NCBI GenBank assembly: GCA_021463505.1
Contig: JAJTYR010000028.1
Span: 1 to 43,086 of the forward strand
Length of the DNA stretch: 43,086 bases
Reading direction: 5' to 3'
Source of the DNA: Burkholderiaceae bacterium
GTDB lineage: Bacteria > Pseudomonadota > Gammaproteobacteria > Burkholderiales > Burkholderiaceae_E
The notes under the pieces: model-generated
Seen by the model: only the letters and a program-made list of their open reading frames with translations
Databases searched by the model: none
What the model was told of the DNA's origin: nothing
Position numbers and translations under genes: made by a program
Shown: piece after piece, positions 19,942 to 27,895 of the stretch
Position numbering within the stretch: position 1 is the stretch's first letter
How the letters are laid out: every line of letters begins with the position of its first letter

Positions 19942-21246
19942 CTACGGGGGATGCGCGTCGTCGCCGGCCGGGAGCGCGGGCAGCCCAGGGGGTTGCCGGC
20001 GCAGTCGCACGCTGCGGATCAATCGATCCTGGATCTGCTGGATCTCGACCACCAGCGATCCGTAACGCACGCTCGCAGCGGCCTCGGGAAGCTCGCGCAG
20101 CGTCTCGAGCAACAGGCCGTTCAGCGTGCGCGGCCCGTCGAGCAAAAAAGTGGTGCCGAGCCGGCGATTGAGCTCGCGCAGCGTGGCGCTGCCATCGACG
20201 ACGACCTGGTCGTCGATCCACTGCAGGCTGCCGTCGCGGCCCGGCGCGTTGGTGGTGAACTCGCCGATGATCTCCTCGATGATGTCCTCGAGCGTGACCA
20301 GGCCGAGGACTTCGCCGTACTCGTCGATGACGAGCCCGATGCGCTGGCGGTTCTCCTGGAAGAACTGGAGCTGGCGGAACACCGGCGTGCCGCCTGGGAC
20401 GAAATAGGGTTCGGTGAGGATCGCGCGCAGGTCGCCGGCGTCGAACGACTCGTGCTGCAGCAGCGCGAGCGCGCGGCGCACGTGGAGCATGCCCACCACG
20501 CGGTTGATCTCGCCCTCGAACACCGGCAGCTTGTTGTGAAAACAGGTGGCGAGCTGCTCGCGCATCGCGCGCGGGTCGGTGGCGAGATCGAGCGCCTCGA
20601 TACGATGGCGCGGCACCATCACGTCGTCGACTGTGATGCGCTCGAGATCGAGCAGGTTCAGCAGGATCGAACGGTGCTTCGGCGGCATGAAGCCGCCGCT
20701 TTCGAGCACGATCGTGCGCAGCTCCTCGAGCGAGACGCTGGGTGCCTCCCTGGCCTCGCCGCTCACGCCGGCCATGCGCAGCAGCCGCCCGACCAGCAGG
20801 TTCACCACCCAGAGCGCCGGCGCCAGCAGGCGCGTGAACAGGTTCAGCGGGTAGCTGGCAGGCAGTGCGATGCGCTCGGGAAACGTGGCACCGATGATCT
20901 TCGGGGTGATCTCGCAGAAGACGATCAGCAGCGCGGCGACCCCGGTGGTCGCCGCCAGGATGACGCGATCGGCGTCGCCGAAATAACGGATCGCCATGGC
21001 GGTGACGATCGCGGTGAGCGCGGTGTTGGCGAGGTTGTTGCCGAGCAGGATCGTGCCCAGCAGCCGCTCGGTCTGGCCGAGCAGTCTCGACGCCAGCGCG
21101 GCGCCGCGACGCCCCTCGCGGACCAGATGGCCGAGGCGGAAGCGATTGAGCGCCATCATCGCCGTCTCGGAGATCGAGAAGAACGCCGACAGCAGCAGCA
21201 GCAGCAGCAGCGCGAGCAGCTGCAGCCAGAACGGGATGGTGTCCAA
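19942..21246 (-). CDS. CNNM/CorC family membrane protein with CBS domains (HlyC/CorC type)
   Basis: Predicted inner-membrane protein of the CNNM/CorB-CorC family, linked to magnesium (and in some cases cobalt) export or resistance. The 434-aa product has an N-terminal DUF21 domain with about four membrane segments (SAFFSISETAMMALNRFR, LLGTILLGNNLANTALTA, FCEITPKIIGATFPE), a CBS pair (about residues 200-325, with VDDVMVPRH and VIDEYGEVLGLVTLEDI), and a C-terminal CorC_HlyC domain. The first membrane segment contains seven leucines encoded by a CTG repeat. It is upstream of pilB in the same direction with a gap of about 177 bases. Confidence 0.93.
   Translation of the reverse strand: MDTIPFWLQLLALLLLLLLSAFFSISETAMMALNRFRLGHLVREGRRGAALASRLLGQTERLLGTILLGNNLANTALTAIVTAMAIRYFGDADRVILAATTGVAALLIVFCEITPKIIGATFPERIALPASYPLNLFTRLLAPALWVVNLLVGRLLRMAGVSGEAREAPSVSLEELRTIVLESGGFMPPKHRSILLNLLDLERITVDDVMVPRHRIEALDLATDPRAMREQLATCFHNKLPVFEGEINRVVGMLHVRRALALLQHESFDAGDLRAILTEPYFVPGGTPVFRQLQFFQENRQRIGLVIDEYGEVLGLVTLEDIIEEIIGEFTTNAPGRDGSLQWIDDQVVVDGSATLRELNRRLGTTFLLDGPRTLNGLLLETLRELPEAAASVRYGSLVVEIQQIQDRLIRSVRLRRQPPGLPALPAGDDAHPP
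21190..21210. repeat. CAG/CTG trinucleotide repeat, seven units
   Basis: Seven uninterrupted CAG units on the plus strand, read as seven CTG leucine codons near the start (about residues 13-19) of the CNNM/CorC protein. Slippage would change hydrophobic segment length by whole residues without shifting frame. Confidence 0.85.
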
Positions 21247-21389
21247 GCGCGGGGTTTTGCAGCGTTGCAGCAGGCCGAGTCGCGCTCAGCCTACCGGAAT
21301 CCGTTCGCTGCATCGCACCATCAACGCTGCGCGTCGGGTCTGCGCGGATCACCGGCGTGAGCGGCGCGGGCGATCCGCGCTTACCCGGA

Positions 21390-21418
21390 TTGCCGCTCAC
21401 CGGGCCATTGGCCATAAT
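21390..21418 (+). promoter_or_regulatory. Sigma70-type promoter for the liv operon
   Basis: TTGCCG (21390-21395; four of six matches to TTGACA), 17-base spacer, CATAAT (21413-21418; five of six matches to TATAAT). It is on the correct strand in the 219-bp gap between the divergent corC-like and livG genes, 47 bases before the livG ATG. The dctP promoter has the same arrangement. Confidence 0.6.
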
Positions 21419-21465
21419 CCGCGCTCCGATTGCCGGCCTGGCGCCAGCCTGTCCCACCCTGCTCG

Positions 21466-22245
21466 ATGCCCGACCAAGATTTCATTCTCGAGACCAGGCG
21501 CCTCGTCAAGGAGTTCAAGGGCTTCGTCGCGGTCGACGACGTCAACCTGCGCGTGCGCCGCGGCCAGATCCATGCGCTGATCGGTCCGAACGGTGCCGGC
21601 AAGACCACGGTTTTCAACCTGCTCACCAAGTTCCTGATCCCCAGCGCCGGGCAGATCCTGTTCAACGGTCACGACATCACCACCGAGAAGCCGGCGCAGG
21701 TCGCGCGGCGCGGCATCGTGCGCTCGTTCCAGATCTCGGCGACGTTTCCGAACCTCACCGTGCTCGACAACGTGCGCATCGGCCTGCAGCGGGCGCTCGG
21801 CACCTCGTTTCACTTCTGGAAGCCGGCGTCGTCGCTGGAAGTGCTGAATGCGCGCGCACTGGAGTTGCTCGACACCGTGGGCTTGCGCGAGTTCGCCGGC
21901 TACGTGACGGTCGAGCTGCCCTACGGCCGCAAGCGGGCGCTCGAGATCGCCACCACGCTGGCCACCGAGCCCGAACTGATGCTGCTCGACGAGCCCACGC
22001 AGGGGATGGGTCACGAGGACGTCGAGCGGGTCACGCAACTCATCAGGAAGGTTTCGGCCAACCGCACGGTGCTGATGGTCGAGCACAACATGAACGTCGT
22101 CGCCGACATCGCCGACACGATCAGCGTGCTGCAGCGCGGGCAGGTGATCGCCGAAGGCCCCTACGAAGTGGTTTCGAAGAACCCGCAGGTCCTCGAGGCC
22201 TACATGGGCAGCGCCACCGAGGAGCTCAGGGGGGCGCATGGCTAG
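21466..22245 (+). CDS. livG: Branched-chain-amino-acid-type ABC transporter ATPase LivG
   Basis: One of the two cytoplasmic ATPases of a HAAT-family importer. The 259-aa product has Walker A GPNGAGKT (residues 40-47), a short ABC signature PYGRKRALEIA in place of LSGGQ (LivG proteins commonly have YGxxRxLEIA here), Walker B LMLLDEPTQGMG and the switch histidine in MVEHNMNVV. ATG 21466 matches the homologous start; an upstream in-frame start at 21430 would add 12 residues. Its last codons overlap livF by eight bases. The transported substrate cannot be told from the ATPase. Confidence 0.93.
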   Translation: MPDQDFILETRRLVKEFKGFVAVDDVNLRVRRGQIHALIGPNGAGKTTVFNLLTKFLIPSAGQILFNGHDITTEKPAQVARRGIVRSFQISATFPNLTVLDNVRIGLQRALGTSFHFWKPASSLEVLNARALELLDTVGLREFAGYVTVELPYGRKRALEIATTLATEPELMLLDEPTQGMGHEDVERVTQLIRKVSANRTVLMVEHNMNVVADIADTISVLQRGQVIAEGPYEVVSKNPQVLEAYMGSATEELRGAHG

Positions 22246-22948
22246 CGGCACCGAGTTCCTGCGCATCACCGACCTGCACGCGTTCTACGGCGAATCGCAC
22301 ATCCTGCACGGCGTGGACCTCGCGGTGAACCGCGGCGAGGTCGTCACGCTGCTCGGGCGCAACGGTGCCGGGCGCACCACGACGCTGAAGTCCATCATGG
22401 GTCTGGTGGGCCGGCGCAGCGGCTCGGTCATGATCAATGGCGTCGAGGCGGTGGGGCTGCCGCCGCACACGATCGCGCGGCGTGGCATCGGCTATTGCCC
22501 CGAGGAGCGTGGCATCTTCGCCAGCCTGTCGTGCGAGGAGAACCTGATGCTGCCGCCGCAGGTCGCGTCCGGCGGGATGGGCCTGGACGAGATCTACGCG
22601 ATGTTCCCCAACCTGAAGGAGCGGCGTGCGAGTCAGGGCACGCGGCTCTCCGGCGGCGAGCAGCAGATGCTGGCGGTGGCGCGCATCCTGCGCACCGGTG
22701 CGAAGATGCTGCTGCTCGACGAGATTTCCGAGGGTCTGGCGCCGGTGATCGTCCAGACGCTGGCGAGGATGATCCGCATGCTGCGCGAGAAGGGATTCAC
22801 CATCGTGATGGTCGAACAGAACTTCCGTTTCGCCGCGCCGCTGGCCGACCGGTTCTACGTGATGGAGCATGGACGCATCGTCGAGAGTTTCGACGCGGCG
22901 CACCTGCAGGAGAAGATGGGCATGCTGCACGAATACCTCGGGGTATGA
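22238..22948 (+). CDS. livF: Branched-chain-amino-acid-type ABC transporter ATPase LivF, Walker A Lys replaced by Arg
   Basis: Second ATPase of the importer, 236 aa. The ABC signature RLSGGEQQMLAVARIL, Walker B MLLLDEISEGLAP and switch region IVMVEQNFRF are canonical. The Walker A motif, however, reads GRNGAGRTTT: the P-loop lysine that contacts the beta and gamma phosphates is Arg46 (codon CGC, 22373-22375). LivG carries a normal lysine, so one nucleotide-binding site of the heterodimer could still be standard. I have a recollection of other Burkholderiales LivF paralogues with this change, so it may be a subfamily trait. It overlaps livG by eight bases. Confidence 0.92.
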   Translation: MASGTEFLRITDLHAFYGESHILHGVDLAVNRGEVVTLLGRNGAGRTTTLKSIMGLVGRRSGSVMINGVEAVGLPPHTIARRGIGYCPEERGIFASLSCEENLMLPPQVASGGMGLDEIYAMFPNLKERRASQGTRLSGGEQQMLAVARILRTGAKMLLLDEISEGLAPVIVQTLARMIRMLREKGFTIVMVEQNFRFAAPLADRFYVMEHGRIVESFDAAHLQEKMGMLHEYLGV

Positions 22949-22997
22949 ACGCTGCGGCCCGGTCGTCGATGTCCCGAACGCAAGAGGAGGAAGCACC

Positions 22998-24212
22998 ATG
23001 AAACTGAAGCTGTCGTCGCTGGTGGCCGCGGTGGCCCTGGCATTCGCCGGCGGCGCCGCCCAGGCGCAGATCTCCGGCAACGTCGTCAAGATCGGCGTGA
23101 TGAACGACATGTCGGGCGTCTACGCCGACATCGGCGGGCCCGGGTCGGTCGTCGCGGCGAAAATGGCGGTCGAGGACTTCCAGAAGACCTCGAAGGCCGG
23201 CCTGAAGATCGAGATCGTCTCGGCTGACCACCAGAACAAGCCCGACGTCGGCTCGACGGTGGCGCGCCAGTGGTACGACACCGACGGCGTCGACGCGATC
23301 GCCGACGTCCCCACGTCGTCGGTGGCGCTGGCGATCAACCAGGTCACGCGTGACAAGGGCAAGGCGTTCCTCGCCACCGGCCCCGCGACGGCCGACCTCA
23401 CCGGCAAGGCGTGCTCGCCCAACACGGTGCACTGGCTCTACGACACCTGGATGCTGGCCCACGGGACCGGCAGCGCGATCGTGAAGACCGGCGGCGACAC
23501 CTGGTTCTTCCTGACCGCCGACTACGCGTTCGGTCACGCGCTCGAGCGCGACACCGAAGCCGTCGTGCTCGCGAGCGGCGGCAAGGTCCTGGGCAAGGTG
23601 CGTCACCCGCTTGCGACGCAGGACTTCTCCTCGTTCCTGCTGCAGGCGCAGGCCTCCAAGGCGAAAGTGATCGGGCTGGCCAACGCCGGCGGCGACACGA
23701 TCAACTCGATCAAGCAGGCCGCGGAGTTCGGCATCGTCAAGGGCGGCCAGAGCCTGGCCGGGCTGCTGGTGTTCCTCACCGACGTGCATGGCCTGGGCCT
23801 GCAGACCGCACAGGGACTGGTCGTGACCGAGACGTTCTACTGGGATCTCAACGACCAGACGCGCGCGTGGTCGAAGCGCTTCGCGGCGGCCAACGGCGGC
23901 AAGTACCCGTCGATGGACCACGCAGGCGTCTACGGGGTCGTCCTGCACTACCTGAAGGCGGTCGAGGCGGCGAAGACCGACGACGGCACGAAGGTCGTGG
24001 CCAAGATGAAAGAGCTGCCCACCGACGACCCGCTGTTCGGCAAGGGCACCGTTCGACAGGACGGCCGCAAGATCCACCCGGCCTACCTGTTCGAGGTCAA
24101 GAAGCCGAGCGAGTCGAAAGGCCCGTACGACTACTACAAGGTGCGCGCGACGATCCCGGCGGACCAGGCGTTCCGGCCGCTGGCCGAGGGCGGCTGCCCG
24201 CTGGTGAAGTGA
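22998..24212 (+). CDS. Periplasmic substrate-binding protein of the liv-type ABC importer
   Basis: 404-aa periplasmic binding protein (peripla_BP_6 type). The signal peptide is MKLKLSSLVAAVALAFAGGAAQAQ, with likely cleavage after AQA. The mature part starts VVKIGVMNDMSGVYADIGGPG and includes VIGLANAGGDTINSIKQAAEFG, a segment frequent in Burkholderiales paralogues of LivK whose ligands are often unknown (amino acids, amides or small aromatic or aliphatic acids). ATG 22998 has GAGGAGG at 22984-22990, the strongest Shine-Dalgarno sequence of the operon, consistent with high expression. It sits 49 bases after livF and 80 before livH. Confidence 0.92.
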   Translation: MKLKLSSLVAAVALAFAGGAAQAQISGNVVKIGVMNDMSGVYADIGGPGSVVAAKMAVEDFQKTSKAGLKIEIVSADHQNKPDVGSTVARQWYDTDGVDAIADVPTSSVALAINQVTRDKGKAFLATGPATADLTGKACSPNTVHWLYDTWMLAHGTGSAIVKTGGDTWFFLTADYAFGHALERDTEAVVLASGGKVLGKVRHPLATQDFSSFLLQAQASKAKVIGLANAGGDTINSIKQAAEFGIVKGGQSLAGLLVFLTDVHGLGLQTAQGLVVTETFYWDLNDQTRAWSKRFAAANGGKYPSMDHAGVYGVVLHYLKAVEAAKTDDGTKVVAKMKELPTDDPLFGKGTVRQDGRKIHPAYLFEVKKPSESKGPYDYYKVRATIPADQAFRPLAEGGCPLVK

Positions 24213-24230
24213 CCCTGCCCGATCGAACGA

Positions 24231-24281
24231 TGCCGGCCGGCTGAGGCGCGCCGGCACGACTTCCCCGGCCTGGCGGCCGGG
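24231..24281 (+). promoter_or_regulatory. Two tandem hairpins between the binding-protein gene and livH
   Basis: Hairpin 1: TGCCGGC (24231-24237) with GCCGGCA (24250-24256), 12-base loop. Hairpin 2: CCCGGCC (24264-24270) with GGCCGGG (24275-24281), 4-base loop. The 3' arm of hairpin 2 runs into the likely livH Shine-Dalgarno sequence GGGAGAG (24279-24285). This arrangement could stabilise the upstream binding-protein message and lower permease translation; that is inference. Confidence 0.45.
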
Positions 24282-24292
24282 AGAGTCGGTTC

Positions 24293-25210
24293 GTGGACAA
24301 CCAGGCCCTGACGGATCGACACCCGATGGAGATCTTCGGCATTCCGACGCAGGCGCTGTTCGGCCAGCTGCTGATCGGCCTGATCAACGGCTCGTTCTAT
24401 GCGCTGCTGTCGCTCGGGCTGGCGGTGATCTTCGGGCTGTTGAACATCATCAACTTCACGCACGGCGCGCAGTACATGTTCGGCGCGTTCGTCGCGTACC
24501 TGCTGCTGAGCAGGCTCGGCATCGGATACTGGTGGGCGCTGCTCGTCGCGCCGATCATCGTCGGCGCCACCGGCATCGTCATCGAGCGGCTGATGCTGTC
24601 CAGGCTCTACAAGCTCGACCACCTGTACGGGCTGCTGCTCACCTTCGGCGTCGCGCTGGTGATGGAGGGGTTGTTCCGCAACGAGTTCGGATCGTCGGGG
24701 CTGCCCTATCCGGGCCCGCCGCAGCTCGCCGGCGGCAGCAACCTCGGCTTCATGTTCCTGCCCAACTACCGGGGCTGGGTGATCGTCGCGTCGCTGGTGG
24801 TGTGCCTGGGCACCTGGTACGCGATCGAGCGCACGCGGCTCGGCGCCTACCTGCGCGCGGCCACCGAGAATCCGCAGCTGGTGCAGGCCTTCGGCATCAA
24901 CGTGCCGCGGATGATCACGCTCACCTACGGCTTCGGCGTCGCGCTGGCCGCGTTCGCCGGCGTGATGGCGGCGCCGATCTACCAGGTCAGCCCGCAGATG
25001 GGCGCCAACCTGATCATCGTGGTGTTCGCGGTGGTGGTGATCGGCGGCATGGGCTCGATTCTCGGCTCGGTGCTCACCGGCTTCGGTCTCGGTCTGATCG
25101 AGGGGCTGACGAAGGTGTTCTACCCCGAGGCGTCGAACACGGTGATCTTCGTGATCATGGCGATCGTCCTGCTGATCAAGCCCACCGGCCTGTTCGGCAC
25201 GCAGAAATAG
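24293..25210 (+). CDS. livH: Branched-chain-amino-acid-type ABC permease LivH
   Basis: Inner-membrane permease subunit of 305 aa with about eight hydrophobic segments. Family segments: GLINGSFYALLSLGLAVIFGLLNIINFTHGA near the N-terminus is split over the first helices, and VVIGGMGSILGSVLTGFGLG marks the cytoplasmic loop that contacts the ATPase. GTG at 24293 has GGGAG just upstream; ATG at 24326 (MEIFGIPTQALFGQ) matches most homologues better and would give 294 aa, so the start is unsettled. livM follows after seven bases. Confidence 0.92.
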   Translation: MDNQALTDRHPMEIFGIPTQALFGQLLIGLINGSFYALLSLGLAVIFGLLNIINFTHGAQYMFGAFVAYLLLSRLGIGYWWALLVAPIIVGATGIVIERLMLSRLYKLDHLYGLLLTFGVALVMEGLFRNEFGSSGLPYPGPPQLAGGSNLGFMFLPNYRGWVIVASLVVCLGTWYAIERTRLGAYLRAATENPQLVQAFGINVPRMITLTYGFGVALAAFAGVMAAPIYQVSPQMGANLIIVVFAVVVIGGMGSILGSVLTGFGLGLIEGLTKVFYPEASNTVIFVIMAIVLLIKPTGLFGTQK

Positions 25211-25217
25211 GGCCGCG

Positions 25218-26183
25218 ATGACCGGCGAACCCACCTCCCTGACAACGGATGCCAGCGGCGACACCCGCTACCAGCGCGTCGCCTTCGTGCTGATGATCGC
25301 GGTGTTCGCGCTGTTGCCGCTGGCCGTGTATCCGGTGTTCCTGATGAAGGTGATGTGCTTCGCGCTGTTCGCGTGCGCCTTCAATCTGCTGATCGGCTAC
25401 GGCGGCCTGCTCTCGTTCGGCCACGCGATGTTCCTCGGCACCGCCGGCTACGCGTCGGCGCACGCCGCCAAGGTCTGGGGGTTCGGTCCGGAGTTCGCGA
25501 TTCTCTTCGCCACCGGCTGCGCGGCCCTGCTGGGTCTGGTCACCGGGCTGCTGGCGATCCGTCGGCAGGGCATCTATTTCGCGATGATCACGCTCGCACT
25601 CGCGCAGATGGTGTATTTCTTCTATCTGCAGACGCCGTTCACCGGCGGCGAGGACGGCATCCAGGCGGTGCCGCGCGGCCGGCTGTTCGGCCTGGTCGAC
25701 CTCGATTCGGCCGGCACGATGTACCCGCTGGTGTTCGTGATCTTCGTCGGCGGGTTCCTGGTGATCTGGCGTGCGGTCAATTCGCCGTTCGGCCAGATCC
25801 TGAAGGCGATTCGCGAGAACGAGGCGCGCGCCACCTCGCTGGGCTACGACGTCGATCGCTACAAGCTGCTCGCCTACCTGCTGTCGGCGACGCTGTCGGG
25901 CCTGGCCGGAGCGACGAAGGCGCTGGTGTTCCAGCTGGCTTCGCTCACCGACGTCTACTGGACGATGTCCGGCGAGGTCGTGCTGATGACGCTGCTCGGT
26001 GGAATGGGCACCCTGTTCGGCCCGGTTGTCGGGGCGGCGATCATCATCACGATGCAGAACTACCTGGCGCAGGTCGGCGCCTGGGTCACCGTCGTGCAGG
26101 GGGCGATCTTCGTCGTCTGCGTGATGGCGTTCCGCCGCGGCGTGGTCGGCGAGATCGCGCACTGGCTGCGTAAGCCGCTGTAA
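25218..26183 (+). CDS. livM: Branched-chain-amino-acid-type ABC permease LivM
   Basis: Second inner-membrane permease subunit, 321 aa with about eight to nine hydrophobic segments. Recognisable parts are AFNLLIGYGGLLSFGHAMFL, RRQGIYFAMITLALAQM and the ATPase-contact region SGEVVLMTLLGGMGTLFGP. The N-terminal 18 residues are hydrophilic. It is the last gene of the G-F-K-H-M set, seven bases after livH and convergent with the aldehyde dehydrogenase operon. Confidence 0.93.
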   Translation: MTGEPTSLTTDASGDTRYQRVAFVLMIAVFALLPLAVYPVFLMKVMCFALFACAFNLLIGYGGLLSFGHAMFLGTAGYASAHAAKVWGFGPEFAILFATGCAALLGLVTGLLAIRRQGIYFAMITLALAQMVYFFYLQTPFTGGEDGIQAVPRGRLFGLVDLDSAGTMYPLVFVIFVGGFLVIWRAVNSPFGQILKAIRENEARATSLGYDVDRYKLLAYLLSATLSGLAGATKALVFQLASLTDVYWTMSGEVVLMTLLGGMGTLFGPVVGAAIIITMQNYLAQVGAWVTVVQGAIFVVCVMAFRRGVVGEIAHWLRKPL

Positions 26184-26292
26184 CGCGCTGGCTGCGCGGG
26201 CAAAGGCGTGGGCCGCCTGCGGGCGGCTCGCCGAGCGAGGGCCCAGCCCGCTGCCGACTGCCGCGACGCGCGTCGCTATCGCAAGGATCGAT
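26184..26292. other. Spacer between convergent livM and aldehyde dehydrogenase genes
   Basis: A hairpin GCCGCC (26212-26217), loop TGCG, GGCGGC (26222-26227) is the only structure I see. It has no T-tract on either strand. Termination for both operons would be expected here, but there is no clear intrinsic terminator. Confidence 0.4.
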
Positions 26293-27873
26293 TCAGTCGA
26301 CGACGGTCTGCGACTGCTCGCGCAGGTACAGCGGCAGGTACCAGAACGACCCGATCGCCTTGCCGGTGGTGCCGCTGGCCTTCCAGCCGCCGAACGGCTG
26401 GTACCCGGGCCAGGCGCCGGTGGTGGCGCCCTGCGGCCGGTTCACGTAGGTGACGCCGGCCTCGATGCGCTCGAGGAAGGTGTCGATCTCGTCGCGGGCG
26501 CCGTAGAAGCCGGCGGTGAGCCCGTAGTCGGAGCGGTTCGCCTCGTCGATGGCTTCGTCGAGCGAATCGACTTCGCCCAGCAGCACCAGCGGCACGAAAT
26601 GCTCGTCACGCCACAACGCGTCGTCGCGCGGCACGCTGCCCACCGTGGGTGCGACGAACCAGCCGCGCGCGAGTGCGCCGTCTTCGAGCGCCCGGCCGCC
26701 GGCGTCGATGCGCCCGACCTGGTGCAGGCGCTCGACGCAGCGCAGGTAGCGGTCGCGCGCGCTTCGGTTGATCACCGGCCCCATCCAGTTGCGGCGTTCG
26801 GTCGGATCGCCGACCGCGATCGCCGCTGCGGCGTCCGCCAGCCGTTCGCGCAGCGCCTGTGCCACCGGGCGTTCGACCAGCACGCGCGAGCAGGCCGAGC
26901 ACTTCTGGCCTTGCAGTCCGAACGCAGAGCGCCAGATGCCGGTGCTCGCACGGTCGAGGTCGGCGTGCCGCGTGACGATGGCGGCGTTTTTTCCGCCCAT
27001 CTCGGCGATGCACGGCCGTGGCCAGCGCCCCTGGGCGAAGCGGCGCAGGATGCCGATGCCAACTTCGTGGGAACCGGTGAAGGTGACACCGGCCACATCG
27101 GGATGGCCGATCAGCGCTTCGCCGACCGCGCCCCCGGCGCCGCTGACGAAATTGACCACGCCGTCGGGCAGGCCGGCATCGCGGAATGCTTCGAGCAGCA
27201 GCCACCCGCTGAGCGAGGTGTCGCTCGCGACCTTGAACACCACCGTGTTGCCGGCAACGAGCGCCGCGCCGATCGGCCCGCCCGCGAGCGCGAACGGAAA
27301 GTTGAACGGTGCGATCACGGCCCAGACGCCGTAGGGGCGCAATTGCGTGCGGTTGCGGCTGACGAAGCCGCCCAGTGGATCGTTCGGCAGTTCGCGCCGG
27401 AAACCGTCGCCGGCCTCCATCTGGTCGCAGTACCAGGTGACGAGTTCGGCGGTCTCCTGGACTTCGCCGAACGACTCCATCCGGTTCTTGCCGACTTCGA
27501 TCGACATGGCCGCCGAGACCTCGTAGACGCGTTGCTCGATCAGGGCGGCGGCGCGGCGCAGCAACCCGACGCGTTCGGGCCACGGCATGCGCGACCACGA
27601 TGCATAGGCGCGGCGCGCCGCCGACACGGCCGCATCGACGTCGGCAGCGCTGCCCGACTGGAAGCGGCCGAGCGTCAGGCCGGTGTCGATCGGCGAACGG
27701 ACCTCGAAGCCCGACGGTGCCAGTCGCGCCTTGCCGTCGACGAACATCGGATGATCGCGGCCAAGCGACGGGCGCACCCGGGCCAGCGCGGCTTCGAAAC
27801 GCTCGTGCATCCCGGCCGGCGGATCGAACATCGTCGAGTAGGTGAGGCGGAACGAAGATGCCGGATTGCTCAT
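26293..27873 (-). CDS. Aldehyde dehydrogenase resembling 1-pyrroline-5-carboxylate dehydrogenase
   Basis: NAD-dependent aldehyde dehydrogenase, 526 aa. The closest pattern I recognise is P5C (glutamate-semialdehyde) dehydrogenase: N-terminal LTYSTMFDPPAG, catalytic-cysteine segment GQKCSACSRVLV, and C-terminal FGGWKASGTTGKAIGS with YLREQSQTVVD. The oxyanion asparagine is in PFNFPFAL and the general-base glutamate in EMGGKNAAI. I started at ATG 27871-27873 (complement), 22 bases after the lyase gene; an upstream in-frame ATG at 27912 overlaps that gene. It is the last gene of the CoA-ester operon. Oxidation of glutamate semialdehyde or another semialdehyde is possible; its link to the pathway is unknown. 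Confidence 0.85.
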   Translation of the reverse strand: MSNPASSFRLTYSTMFDPPAGMHERFEAALARVRPSLGRDHPMFVDGKARLAPSGFEVRSPIDTGLTLGRFQSGSAADVDAAVSAARRAYASWSRMPWPERVGLLRRAAALIEQRVYEVSAAMSIEVGKNRMESFGEVQETAELVTWYCDQMEAGDGFRRELPNDPLGGFVSRNRTQLRPYGVWAVIAPFNFPFALAGGPIGAALVAGNTVVFKVASDTSLSGWLLLEAFRDAGLPDGVVNFVSGAGGAVGEALIGHPDVAGVTFTGSHEVGIGILRRFAQGRWPRPCIAEMGGKNAAIVTRHADLDRASTGIWRSAFGLQGQKCSACSRVLVERPVAQALRERLADAAAAIAVGDPTERRNWMGPVINRSARDRYLRCVERLHQVGRIDAGGRALEDGALARGWFVAPTVGSVPRDDALWRDEHFVPLVLLGEVDSLDEAIDEANRSDYGLTAGFYGARDEIDTFLERIEAGVTYVNRPQGATTGAWPGYQPFGGWKASGTTGKAIGSFWYLPLYLREQSQTVVD

Positions 27874-27895
27874 GCCGGTTGCCGTGGTGGCGTGC

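Noticed and set aside
17929-21360. Plus-strand open frame of more than 1100 codons opposite pilB and the CNNM/CorC gene
   Set aside because: Shadow of the minus-strand genes: low-complexity composition, no domain, and both opposite genes have complete family motifs.
22238-22948. LivF as a pseudogene because of the Walker A change
   Set aside because: The frame is intact, all other motifs are conserved and it overlaps livG as in working operons; a conservative Lys to Arg change does not indicate decay.
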